From Plantago ovata (taxonomy: Eukaryota > Streptophyta > Magnoliopsida > Lamiales > Plantaginaceae), in NCBI GenBank assembly GCA_028274465.1, contig CM051455.1, forward strand, positions 109,924,261 through 109,988,260: a DNA stretch of 64,000 bases, read 5' to 3'. Position 1 is the stretch's first letter. Every line of letters begins with the position of its first letter. A model generated the notes under the pieces. That model was given only the letters and a program-made list of their open reading frames with translations, was not told the origin of the DNA and ran no database searches. Below, piece after piece: positions 1 through 10,500 of this stretch. The position numbers were made by a program, and so were the translations under genes.

Positions 1-40
1 CTAGGCAGTTTGCCTTGTTCTCTACTTACTCCTCGGTCGA

Positions 41-1387
41 TCAACTCTTGCAACTTTTGATGGGCAAGCCTAGTGCTCTCTTCCAACCTATCGAGCCTTG
101 CCCTAGTCTTCTCGGAGTCTTCTTCATAACGTTTGAGAAAACTTTGTTTGTGATCGACCATCTTCGCAAGTTCTCCATCAGTTGAGCCGACTTCGACTTC
201 GGTGGCTCTTTTGGAGCGGGGTTTTCGCAGTGGTCATTACCATAGTTTAGCCTACTACGGTCTTGGTTAGGTCCATAAGTTTGGTTAGCCGGTGCATATC
301 CTTGATTGTTGCGGTATCCTATTCTCCAGAATCCACCTCGAGGATTCCTACCGTCTTGTCCGTAGCTAACTTCTTGAGTACCAAACTCCGTAGCAAAGGC
401 TTCTTTTTCGCCTCCTCGAGCCCAGTTGCCATCATCGTATGCCAGCTCCGATCTACATATATGAGCCCCATGCCCATAGTTCTTGCATATTCGGCATACT
501 TCGTTCGAAACAGTCGTTCCGGTGGCGCTCTTGAAGACTTGCTTCAATTCGTTGGCAAAGCACTCGACTTGATCCCCATTCCCCCTGTACATAGGGGCTT
601 CTTGAATCGGTGGAGCTTCAGGTCCACGTCTACTAACCATTGCTCTTGGGTCCTTGAACTGCGAACCCTTAGCAAGCCTTTCGAAAACAGCCCAGACGGC
701 TTCTGCGGTTTCCTCCCAAATATTGCCTCGGCATTGGAAATCCACCACTTGTTGGTTCTCGAAGGTTAGTCCATTGTAGAAGTGTTGGACTAGGTCAGAA
801 AGTTCAAAACGATGGTGAGGACACTTGTTCGTGAGATCTTGGAACCTCTCGAATGCGGTGTAGATGGTCTCATCATAGTCCTGCTTGAATCCAGTAATTT
901 GCGCCTTTAGCGCGGTAGTCAAGGTGTGGGGGAAGTATTTCTCCATGAAAGCTGAAAAAATATTTTCCCAAGTGTCCGGCGAGCCGGCTGGTAGAGAACT
1001 CAGCCATGACTTGGCTCTGTCGCCAAGTCCCATAGCAAAACCCTTCATCCTCAACTCATCCGTTGTTATGTCAGCTCCGGGTCGTGGGAGTTGGTTGACG
1101 AAATCATCGATATCGTTCAAGTACCCCATCACATCTTCCCTTGATAAGCCATAGAACCTCGGAAGTTGTTGGAATGCGTGGTTCTTGATCTCCAGGTCTC
1201 GGGTTGCAGACGAAAGAACGATCGCCGGTCCCCTCATACGATCCTTGGTGGGTTGAACCCATGCCTTCAATGGTCTAGCTTCTGCCATTCCGTCGATTTC
1301 CTTGAAAAGGAGTCGCCTTCTTTGGTGGTAGACTCTATCGATCTCAACAAGTGGTGTTCCTGCAGAACGTGTATGCGGCATACACAA
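41..1387 (-). CDS. Gag-like coding region of element A (gag type 2, with zinc knuckle)
   Basis: Gag is the structural protein that would form the cytoplasmic virus-like particle. The frame encodes about 448 residues. A conserved retrotransposon gag core spans roughly residues 60-240, with motifs such as ATRDLEIKNH, the FQQLPRFYG stretch and CPHHRF. A CCHC-type zinc knuckle (C-x2-C-x4-H-x4-C, CRICKNYGHGAHIC) lies near residue 300, followed by a Gly/Asn/Arg-rich stretch that could bind RNA. It lies about 160 bp downstream of the LTR and primer site, as expected for gag. It resembles the gag of element D closely and differs from those of B and E. The product of the fossil is not expected to be functional. 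Confidence 0.8.
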   Translation of the reverse strand: MCMPHTRSAGTPLVEIDRVYHQRRRLLFKEIDGMAEARPLKAWVQPTKDRMRGPAIVLSSATRDLEIKNHAFQQLPRFYGLSREDVMGYLNDIDDFVNQLPRPGADITTDELRMKGFAMGLGDRAKSWLSSLPAGSPDTWENIFSAFMEKYFPHTLTTALKAQITGFKQDYDETIYTAFERFQDLTNKCPHHRFELSDLVQHFYNGLTFENQQVVDFQCRGNIWEETAEAVWAVFERLAKGSQFKDPRAMVSRRGPEAPPIQEAPMYRGNGDQVECFANELKQVFKSATGTTVSNEVCRICKNYGHGAHICRSELAYDDGNWARGGEKEAFATEFGTQEVSYGQDGRNPRGGFWRIGYRNNQGYAPANQTYGPNQDRSRLNYGNDHCENPAPKEPPKSKSAQLMENLRRWSITNKVFSNVMKKTPRRLGQGSIGWKRALGLPIKSCKS

Positions 1388-1529
1388 TCTATAACAGACT
1401 AGGAAAAGTGATTAGAAATAGACTAGGAAAGCAGTATCAGAGAGAGATTAAAAAGGAAAACTAAAACTAATAGAATTAGGAATCTAAAGCTGAAAATATA
1501 AACAAATTAAACAGAAAAAAGGAGTATAA

Positions 1530-1547
1530 TCCCCGGCAACGGCGCCA
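1530..1547 (-). other. Primer-binding site of element A (tRNA-Asp)
   Basis: On the minus strand this reads TGGCGCCGTTGCCGGGGA, the complement of the last 18 nt of plant tRNA-Asp including CCA. It begins 3 nt inside the 5' LTR edge. This primer is typical of the Athila lineage. Confidence 0.85.
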
Positions 1548-1550
1548 ATT

Positions 1551-2814
1551 TGATGAACGGAGATTTGTCGGGTCTCGATTCAGCAAATAATATTTGTTAT
1601 TTTAGCCAAAGGCAATCCACAACTACAACGAAAACCGTAGTGTAGTAGTAGAATGACTCGAGTGTCGTTCTCTCAGGACTATAACTAGCTTTATCTATTT
1701 AACAAGAGAATATAAAACAGCAGACAGATAGCAATAGGGGGTTTCAAGCAGATAATGGAGATTGGTGATAGTATGGTCCTTCTTAGCATAGTGGGTCGAT
1801 AATCATGCATAAATTCCTCGGTCTTGCATAGAGATCTTTGAATCAATCTTGTGTCCTATTGCAAGTATTAAGCACTACGAAGATAATTTGGTCTGACTAG
1901 TCAACAACGATTGTCCTAATGTGTTCCGTAATTATTCAACACTACGAAGATAATTGGTCTAATGGTCGACTAGTGTCCATGCGTGCATAATAATCAATAC
2001 AACATACGAGAATTTTCGTTGCAACTGATCAACGAAATAAAGCAATGACACGGAGTATAATGCGCGATATAGCCATTAGCATGATTATCTTCCCTCACTA
2101 AGAATTCATATTCTACCATCAATGATAAGTTTAGCTACTCATAATAGGCATGCAATCAATAGCAATCATAGAAGAAAACATATTGAAAGAAGAATAAAAT
2201 AAGTAGATAAAAATTGTAAGATACAAAGTTACCGAAGGTTGTCAATCTCCGGATGATTGCGATCCTACGCGCTCCAATCTGCTATGAAAAGTATCCCCTA
2301 AGCTGTGGAACTACCAGGACAGGCCCCGGGAAGTTCCTACCTAAAACTATTGAGAGAGGTGAGAAAGTAGGCTTGGAAAGATATGATTTTCGGAGAAAAA
2401 CTTGAGCTCTATATATAGGCCCCGAATTTACTCTGGGGCGGTTCGCCTCTGACTGGGGCGGTTCGCCCCCCAGTATTTCGCGGAATTTCTGCGTTTTCGA
2501 CGCGGATTTGGATTTCTTCACCTTTTCGAACTCGGTTTATGACTTCTAGTAGCCTTCTAACCTCCAGATTCGGCCCCTAGACTCCAAATCCTATCCGGAA
2601 ACCTTCAGATACTCCAAATAGGCTTATGGAACACCAATTCCTTGTAGACTTCAATATAATTGCCCCGAAATCTCCGAATTTCAACCAAAACCTGTAAAAT
2701 AAAATCTAAAGGGAAACGTGACACTATTGTACTAAAATATAGCTAAATTATCATAGAGGATAGCTAAATTAGGTCAAAAAGACCCGAATGAAAGTGTAAA
2801 ATACACATTCATCA
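1551..2814 (-). repeat. 5' LTR of element A (Athila LTR family 1)
   Basis: On the minus strand the LTR begins TGATGAATGTG at 2814 and ends CATCA at 1551, a length of 1264 bp with TG...CA ends. It aligns along its whole length with both LTRs of element B at roughly 90 % identity by eye. A TATATATA box lies at 2410-2417, and just upstream of it in sense orientation are GC-rich palindromes, including GGGGCGGTTCGCCCC at 2455-2469 on the plus strand. The invariant U5 word AGAGAACGACACTCG lies around 1659-1673 on the minus strand. Confidence 0.9.
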
Positions 2815-4715
2815 CATGTCATATCTCTATTCCTGTCTGTATTGATATCAAACATGTCCCCTCGGATAGATGACCGATCACACAGATAGTGGGAGATATG
2901 TGAGTTATCATCTATCCCAAACTCTCCCTAGTCGAGGTTCATCTCGGATGTAGGGGTCTGAATGAACCTGGTGAGACTAGTATGCGTGGAGGTTATACTT
3001 GTTAGAGCAAGTGTGAGCCGATCCCACGGTCACGGAACGGATTGTTAGACAATCTAGAAACGTTCCCATAACTCCGCATAGTTGTTCGAAGGGTGATTAC
3101 CGAACAATGGAAGTACCAACCGGAAACTTCCATCGATGTATACTCTACACCGAAGTGTCTATGGGAACCGGAAAGTTGTCGAATTGATGCCAGTCGTTCT
3201 TTGCACTTACAGGACTTTATCATCACATTTGTTGCCCCATATCCTTGGTGGACCCGTCGATGTCAGCTCTGAATAAGCAGTTGACCCAAGACACGATCCA
3301 TGATTATGGCTACATACAAATGGGGGTGATAAGTGATTCTGTGAAGGATTCATCTCTCACGTGTAGCATAGGAGAGCATTGCTCATAGTCGTTCATAGTT
3401 GTGATTGGTTAAACCGCTGGCCAGCGTATCAATAGTCATAATAGATATTGGATTCACCAAGCAACTCACTGAAGACGCTCGTGGATGTATTATTGGGATA
3501 GACACATCATCGATCCTAGATGCATTCGAGTCACTCAGATGAAGGAACGTTACCATCACCGCGTTGAGCGCAACAGACTTCACAACGAAAGGGTTTGCTT
3601 TGAGAAACCTCTCAAACGTCCTCATGTATTAATATTGCAAATGGAACCGTCTAGGAATTCCATGTTGCTTAGTGTAGCACTTGCTTAATACAATGAGGCC
3701 CTATGGGTCACACTATGTGGTGATTCAGCTTATCCGAATATCCTTGAAGATGGAATCGCAATTAATTTAGAATTAATTGTGATTGATGAATTATAATTGA
3801 TTTGGAATTAATTATAATTATTTGTGGCTCAATTAATAATTTGTAATTATTAATTGAATTGATTGATTAATTGTATTTTATGTAAATACAATTAAAGATT
3901 GTATTTTAGAAATATAATAGAGGTCTGATGTGAAAGGATATATTAATTTAGAATTAATATATGCACATGGGCAAAATCTACTTAGAGTTTGAATTGCCTT
4001 CGAATTATAAGTGGGTCCCAAAATTGGGACCCACATACCCCCCCTTGGCCGGCCGCGTGTAGTAGGAGTATGGGAGGGAGTTTCGACTCCTTCCCATATT
4101 AGAAGTCAAGGGTTAAGTTAGATTTTCCTAATTGAGTTCTAACTTAATTGGGAATGAATTAGAGTTCTTATTCCTTTATGAAGTCTAAAAGAATCTTCTT
4201 TAGGCTTCTATTGACTACTATAAGTAGGTCATTAGAGAGTTTTTTCAATGCCGAGTTCTTAGAGAATTATTCTACCTCTCTTAGAGAAAATAAAAAGTTC
4301 TCCCCTACCTCTATACGTAGCCGCGCGCGCTACTCTCCACCGGAGGAAAATTACCACCCCATCTTCTTGGCCACATAAAGAATATTCTAGCATTCTTTCC
4401 GATAAGCTGTTCATCCGTGGATACCAAGGTTGAGGTTCAAACAGCTGAAAACTAACTTTTATTGTCTTGCAGATAATCAAAGTATTGCAGATATCTTCGA
4501 CATCGACGAAGGTGAAGATTCACCGGACTATTACGAAGACTTCATCGGTTGGCATATCGATTCAATACCTATTCTTGCTTTTGGAGTATTGTAAGTCTTC
4601 TGATTAATGTGTTTATTATATACGTTATATGCATGATCAATTAACCTGCATGTTAAGAAATTTTTTGAAATTCCGCTGCATATCCTAGGGGTAACTCTGA
4701 CCATATTTTCTTACA
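2815..4715 (+). repeat. Copia LTR copy L1 (interrupted at its left by element A)
   Basis: This is the right-hand 1.9 kb of a Copia LTR of the element C family, ending in the shared TTACA. The first ~150 bp of the LTR would lie beyond element A, outside the window. It is a little more diverged from L2-L5 than those are from each other. It holds the palindrome train (about 3765-4040) and the exon-like cassette at 4473-4590. Confidence 0.85.
4473..4590 (+). other. Exon-like cassette in Copia LTR L1 (repeated in L2-L4)
   Basis: A 118-bp segment is bounded on the left by a strong plant-type acceptor (branch-point-like CTAAC, a pyrimidine-rich stretch, then TTGCAG) and on the right by GTAAGT. Equivalent segments are at 16013-16130, 18315-18432 and 20612-20729. 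Each contains an open frame of about 40 codons rich in Asp and Glu, running through to a stop that overlaps the donor. This is a sequence observation only; whether it is spliced is unknown. Confidence 0.4.
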
Positions 4716-4911
4716 TCATCATGCATTCACAACATCACCACCGTCATAACATCACACCAATTCGAAGCCAACAATCATCAAACAATCATATAGCTAAAAA
4801 TCGAGCATAAGAATTCTCCAAAATCAAGATGAGCAAAAGTCAAAATTAGACATCACATCTAGTAAGAAACATGCTCAACAATCAATATCAAACTCAAATT
4901 CACAAATGCAT
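4716..4911 (+). repeat. Array spacer S1
   Basis: A 196-bp AT-rich spacer begins TCATCATGCATTC and ends CACAAATGCAT. No ORF or RNA gene is seen. It is probably flanking DNA from the interior of element D that was carried along in the array. Confidence 0.75.
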
Positions 4912-4954
4912 TGATAGTGTATATGTCCTAGAGAGAGTCTTTATTAAGGGCATA
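4912..4954 (+). repeat. Copia LTR copy L2, left stub
   Basis: These are the first 43 bp of L2 (TGATAGTGTATATG...), ending in GCATA where element B is inserted. The LTR continues at 14196. Confidence 0.85.
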
Positions 4955-5310
4955 TGATGAATGTGTATTTTACACTTTCATTCGAGTCTTCTTCACCTAT
5001 TTTAGCTATCCTCTATGTTAATTTAGCTATATTTTAGTGCATTTTATTAGAATAGTGTCACGTTTCCCTTTAGATTTTATTTTACAGGTTTTGTTTGAAA
5101 ATGGAGGATTTCCGGGAAATTATATTGAAGTTGACAAGGAATTGGTGTTCCAGAAGCTTATTTGGAGTATCTGAAGGTTTCCGGATAGGATTTGGAGTCT
5201 AGGGGTCGAATCTGGAGGTTAGAAGGCCACTAGAAGACAGAAACCGAGTCCGAAAAGGGAAAGAAATCCAAAAACGCGTCGAAAACGCGGAATTCCGCGA
5301 GAAATTCTCT

Positions 5311-5386
5311 AGGGCGAACCGCCCCAGACGTGGGGCGAACCGCCCCACACCGGGCGAACCGACCGGTGTGTGGGGCGAACCGCCCT
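5311..5386 (+). promoter_or_regulatory. Cluster of four GCGAACCGC-core palindromes upstream of the TATA box
   Basis: The modules are at 5311-5325, 5332-5346 (GGGGCGAACCGCCCC), 5350-5366 (CCGGGCG arm) and 5372-5386. Each is an inverted repeat with loop AAC. The cluster ends 17 bp before the TATA box, a promoter-proximal enhancer position. Its regulatory role is inferred from position only. Confidence 0.55.
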
Positions 5387-5402
5387 ACAGTAATTCGAAG
5401 CC

Positions 5403-5410
5403 TATATATA
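5403..5410 (+). promoter_or_regulatory. TATA box of the element B 5' LTR
   Basis: TATATATA is preceded by the GC palindrome cluster. The same box occurs at 13327-13334 in the 3' LTR and at equivalent places in A (2410-2417) and F (53310-53317). Confidence 0.6.
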
Positions 5411-6270
5411 GTTGCTCAGTTTTCTCCGAAAATCATACTTTTCCAGACCTACTTTCTCACCTCTCTCTGTAGTTTTAGGTAGGGACTTCCCAGAGCCTGT
5501 TCTTGAGGTTCGTAGCTTAGGGGACTCTTTTTCATAGCAGTTTGGAGCTCGTAGGATCGCAATTCTCCGGAGATTGACAACCTTCGGTAACTTTGTATCT
5601 TACAGTTTATTCTACTTATTTTATTATATCTTTCAACATGTTTTCTTCTATGATTTTTGTTGATTGCATGCCTATTATGAGTAGCTAAACTTATCGTTGG
5701 TGGTAGTATGTGAATTCTTAGCGAATGGAAGATAATCATGCTAATGGCTATATCGCGCATTATACTCCATGTTATTGCTTTATTTCGTTGATCAGGCACA
5801 GCCTAAATTCTCGTATGTTGTATTAATTATTATGCACAATTGGACCCTCGTCGACCTGTATGCGAGTTTGTCTTCGTAGTGTTGAATAATTACGGAACAC
5901 AATAGGACAGTAGTGCTTGACTTGTCAGAATCATTATCTTCGTAATGCTAAATAATTGCAACAGGACACTAGATTGATTCAAAGATCTCCATGCAAGACC
6001 GAGGAATTTATGCATGATTATTGACCCGTTATGCTTTGAAGGATCATACTATCACCAATCTCCATTATCTGCTAGAAACCACTTTGCTATTACGTCTGCT
6101 GTTTTATATTTTCTAGTTAAATAGATAAAGCTAGTTATAGTTCTGAGAGAACGACACTCGAGTCATTCTACTACTACACTACGGTTTTCGTTGTAGTTGT
6201 GGATTGCCTTTGGCTAAATAACAAATATTATTTGCTGAATTCGGAACCGACAAATCCGCGTTCATCAAAT

Positions 6271-6288
6271 TGGCGCCGTTGCCGGGGA
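6271..6288 (+). other. Primer-binding site of element B (tRNA-Asp)
   Basis: TGGCGCCGTTGCCGGGGA begins 3 nt after the 5' LTR and is an 18-nt complement of the plant tRNA-Asp 3' end. Reverse transcription of an Athila-type element would start here. Confidence 0.9.
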
Positions 6289-6519
6289 CTATACTCCTTT
6301 TTTCAGTTTAATTTGTTTATATTTTCAGCTTTCGATTCCTAATTCTATTAGTTTTAGTTTTCCTTTTTAATCTCTCTCTAATATTGCTTCCCTAGTCTGT
6401 TTCTAATTCTCCTTTCCTAGCCTTAGTAGTATTCGATATCTAGAAATATTCTCGATTTTCGAAATTTCTAACGTGGCTAATTTTTAGTTTTGAGTTACTC
6501 CTGATACAGATTTCCAGGT

Positions 6520-7584
6520 ATGACGACCTTAAAAGCCCGCTTGACACCGACGTTCTTGCAAGTCAGGAGGGGGTCAGCTATATACTTGGAAGAAGAGTTA
6601 TCGGGGTACGAGGTAACAAGCACCATAGTGAGAAGGATACCAAGGTTCGAAGAAGGAGAGGATATGAATCCAATAAGCTTCATCAGGTCCTATGAAGAGG
6701 AGATAGCAAAAGTTCCAGCAAAGGGGTTCACCGAGGATCAATTATGCAGGAAATTATTTCCTTTTGCTTTGGGATATGAACCGAGGATATGGATAGCAAG
6801 GTTAGCACCAGGATCACTAAAGACCTGGAGCCAAGTAGTAGAGGAGTTCTTGGCACGTTTCATGCCTTACCATGAGACGATTGCACTACGGAATCGGATC
6901 GAATACTTCAAGCAAGGAGAATACGAGCGGCTCTGTGACACCTATGAACGTTTTGAGCTGTATAAACATGAGTGCCCCCACCACCGTTTCGACGATGGGG
7001 AGCTGATTTGGTTTTTTGTTGGAGGACTACGAGATGAAGTTAGGCTTCAAATAGATGGGATATGTGGAGGTTTAGAAGAATGTACAGTTGAAGAGGCAGT
7101 GAAGGTCTTTCAAACATACGCCAATGGATCCGCACAATCCGAGAAAATAATGTCGAATGAAGTCGCCAACATATACTCAAATCAAGACGAAACTGACGGG
7201 TTATACGAAGGATATTCTGTGGACGAAGACATCAGTGAGGAGGAGGAACTTGCGTTTTACGCAGGGATTAAAGCCATTGAGAGTGTCTTCGAGGTAGCAC
7301 ACGCAGGGCAAGCTGAGAACAATCTTCGCATCGAGAAGGCTTTTGAAGCGATCGAAGTAACTGGGCAACTTATCAAAGAACTTAGCCTACTGAAGTGTGG
7401 AAGGTGCGGTAAAGAAGTCGAGGATACCCCACAAGAAGTAGGGAGCAAACCACCCGAGGTGAGGAGCGAATCACCCCCCAACTCCAGGGAACCGGTCAAT
7501 CCTAGTCCTGCCGATGAGACATCTGAAGCTGATCCGAGCAACCTCCAGCTGTTGCTACTGAGGAGAATGAGTGCGAAGAGGTGA
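6520..7584 (+). CDS. Gag region of element B (gag type 1)
   Basis: The frame encodes about 354 residues of Ty3/Gypsy gag, the particle-forming protein. The retrotransposon gag core occupies roughly residues 45-200 (FPFALGYEPRIW, LAPGSLKTW, FLARFMPY, ERFELYKHECPHHRF). The C-terminal half is acidic and then Pro/Ser/Glu-rich. Only a short CGRCG motif is present where types A and D have a CCHC knuckle. Gag starts about 230 bp after the primer site and its end abuts the start of pol. It is closely related to the gag of element E and clearly different from that of A and D, although A shares the LTR family of B. Confidence 0.85.
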   Translation: MTTLKARLTPTFLQVRRGSAIYLEEELSGYEVTSTIVRRIPRFEEGEDMNPISFIRSYEEEIAKVPAKGFTEDQLCRKLFPFALGYEPRIWIARLAPGSLKTWSQVVEEFLARFMPYHETIALRNRIEYFKQGEYERLCDTYERFELYKHECPHHRFDDGELIWFFVGGLRDEVRLQIDGICGGLEECTVEEAVKVFQTYANGSAQSEKIMSNEVANIYSNQDETDGLYEGYSVDEDISEEEELAFYAGIKAIESVFEVAHAGQAENNLRIEKAFEAIEVTGQLIKELSLLKCGRCGKEVEDTPQEVGSKPPEVRSESPPNSREPVNPSPADETSEADPSNLQLLLLRRMSAKR

Positions 7585-10500
7585 ATCTACTACTCCGAGG
7601 AGGAAAGATGACCAAAATTCCTAACTTTGTACGTCCTAAGCGGGTGGAATCTACTGAGATTGATAATAGAGGGCCAAGCACAGAACAAGAGGTTAGCGGA
7701 AGTTCCAAAGAACCTCAAGAAGTTCCGGAAAGGAATGATGAACCAAGAACATCTGTGATAGACATAGATGATGAAGAAGTCAAGGTAGGAACTAGTATGC
7801 CAGGAGGACTTCACAAATCTTTCAACTCGATTGCCGGATTGCCCATGAAGAAAAAGGATCCTGGAAGCTTCATCATCGACATTGCCTTAGGGAATGGACG
7901 AACTACGCAGGCAATGCTTGACTTAGGAGCTAGCATTAACTTAATGCCATATTCAGTATACAAGGCCCTGGAACTCGGAGAATTGACACCAACTGATATG
8001 GTCGTCCAAATGGCATACCAAAGTGTGAAGAGGCCAGTCGGGATAATAGAAAACATCCTTGTGAAAGTGGACAAATTGATAATCCCAGCTGATTTTGTAG
8101 TAATGAAGTCCGCGGACGAAGGAAAGAGCCATATCCGTGAGCACGTAGTACTACTTGGGAGACCATTCATGGCAACTACCAACACATGCCTTGAACTTAA
8201 AGGCAAGAAAATAACCATGGAGGTAATGGGCGAAAAGATTGAGTTGGTAGGATGTAGCATCAGAGATAAGGAAGTTGCGGAGGAGTTAAAATTTTTCGAT
8301 TGCTACGAATCCGTAATTCCCGAATTTCATCATTGCCATGGTAATCGTGAACCACTTGAGGAGGCACTAACAATGCAAGCTGAAACGTGCTACATGACTG
8401 AAGAAGCAAGGGAACTAGTAGAAATAATGGATAGCACCCCAGAAGTTCCCGCAGGAGAAGAGGTACTTGAACCTTTGGATGAAGAAGAAGAAGAAAGTGG
8501 GTTTCCTGAAGAACCTAGCTTAGAATTGAAACCACTTCCTGCGCACCTCAAGTATGTATACTTAGGGGAAAATCAGAAAAAACCTGTAATTATCTCCTCA
8601 CATCTCTCCCACGATGAAGAAAGTAAGCTGATTGAAGTATTGAAGGAAAATTCTGCAGCTATAGGATGGGGGATCAGTGATATCAAAGGGATAAACCCTA
8701 CAAGATGTGTGCACAACATCACTCTAGAACAAGATGCCAAACCCGTTAGGCAACCTCAGCGAAGGATTAATCCAGCCATGCAAGAGGCGGTAAAAAAAGA
8801 AGTGATCAAGTTGCTAGATGCTGATATGATTTACCCCATTCCTGATAGTCGATGGGTGAGCCCGGTACATGTAGTTCCTAAGAAATCGGGAGTTACGGTG
8901 GAAGAGAATGAGAAGGGAGAATTAGTACCGGTTAGGAAAACCACTGGATGGAGGATGTGCATTGACTATAGAAGATTAAATGCCGCCACTAAAAAAGACC
9001 ACTTCCCTTTACCATTTATAGATGACATGCTAAACCGCCTTGCGGGGCGGAAGTTTTATTGTTTTCTTGATGGTTTATCAGGTTTCTACCAGATTCCGAT
9101 TGCACCGAAGGATCAGGAGAAGACGACATTCACTTGCCCATTCGGAACATTTGTCTATAGGAGGATGCCATTTGGACTATGCAATGCTCCCGCCACTTTT
9201 CAAAGGTGCATGCTTTCTGTTTTCTCTGCCATGGTAACTAAATTTGTTGAAGTTTTCATGGATGATTTTTCCCTTTTTGGTGATTCATTTGATGAATGCT
9301 TGCAAAGATTAGATCTAGTTTTGAAAAGGTGCATTGAATGCAACTTGACATTAAGCTGGGAGAAGAGTCATTATATGGTTAGAGAAGGCATTGTTCTAGG
9401 ACATGTAGTTTCTGAAAGAGGTATTGAGGTAGACAAGGCTAAGATCGAAATCATTGAAAAACTTCCCCCACCTACTTGCGTGAAAGAATTGCAATCTTTT
9501 CTTGGGCATGTAGGTTTTCATAGGAGGTTTATTAAAGATTTTTCGAAAATTGCTAAACCTCTAAGTAGCTTGCTTGCTAAAGATGTGGTTTTCCATTTCT
9601 CTAATGAATGCTTAGTTGCTTTTAATACCCTTAAGGAAAAGCTTGTTTCTTCTCCCATTGTCGTGCCGCCTGACTGGAATCTTCCTTTCGAAATTATGTG
9701 TGATGCTTCGAATTTTGCTACGGGTGCTGTTTTATGCCAAAAAGTTGACAAGCAGTATCGTGTGATTTATTATGTAAGTAAGACCCTAGACTCTGCGCAG
9801 GTTAATTATACAACTACTGAGAATGAATTTTTAGTTGTTGTCTTTGGTTTACAAGAGTTTAGGTCTTATTTAATTGGCCATCCTGTGAATGTCCATACTG
9901 ATCATGCTGCCTTGAGACATTTGATAGCTAAAGAAGATTCTAAGCCTAGATTAATCCGTTGGGTCCTTTTGCTGCAAGACTTTGATTTGACCATAGTGGA
10001 TAGAGCTGGTAGGGAGAATTTAGTAGCAGATCATTTATCTAGAATACCTAATATCCCTATTGATCCAATACCCATCAATGAAGACCTCCCCGATGAGCAC
10101 TTAATGAAGGCTAATGAAGAGCCATGGTATGCAGATATTGTAAACTATTTGGCTATGAATATTTTCCCCACTAACTTTTCAGCCTCGGACAAGAGAGCCC
10201 TTGCCAAGCAATGCAGGACTTACATATGGGATGATCCGCATCTGTTCAAGGAAGGAGCTGATGGGATTCTAAGAAGATGTGTGCCACAAGAAGAGCAACA
10301 AAGTGTACTGAGCCATTGCCATGAGCTTAACTATGGGGGGCACTACAGTGGGTTGAAAACAACACGCAAGGTACTGCAAGCAGGATTTTTCTGGCCAACA
10401 ATATACAAAGATGCTCGAAGTTTTGTGAAGAATTGTGACCCATGTCAACGAGGTGGTGGTATCGGCAAGAAAGATGAAATGCCCCTTCAAGGGAATCTAG

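Larger units (their letters stand above)
1..2814 (-). mobile_element. Element A: Athila-type Ty3/Gypsy retrotransposon, 5' part
   Basis: The left edge of the window cuts this minus-strand element, so only its 5' LTR (1551-2814), primer-binding site and gag region are seen. The lineage call rests on the primer site, which matches the 3' end of plant tRNA-Asp over 18 nt, on the gag type, and on an LTR of the same family as elements B and F. It sits inside a Copia LTR that resumes at 2815. The right copy of its target duplication should be 2815-2819 (catgt); the left copy is outside the window. It is a fossil with about one or two breaks in the visible part. Age cannot be estimated because the partner LTR is not visible. 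Confidence 0.9.
4955..6267 (+). repeat. 5' LTR of element B
   Basis: The 1313-bp LTR has ends TGATGAATG...TTCATCA. The U3 part carries four palindromic GC modules (5311-5386), then TATATATA at 5403-5410. The U5 part carries AGAGAACGACACTCG at 6146-6160, about 110 bp before the primer site. Confidence 0.95.

Noticed and set aside
3485-3688. Small ORF of about 67 codons repeated in L1-L4 and L6, with an antisense partner (MRTFERF...)
   Set aside because: It recurs only because the LTR recurs, codes on both strands equally, and has no domain-like composition. Not supported as a gene.
7811-8260. Antisense ORFs opposite pol of B (also 9518-9751, 10716-11069, 57038-57769)
   Set aside because: These are shadow frames of a conserved coding strand and show no independent features.
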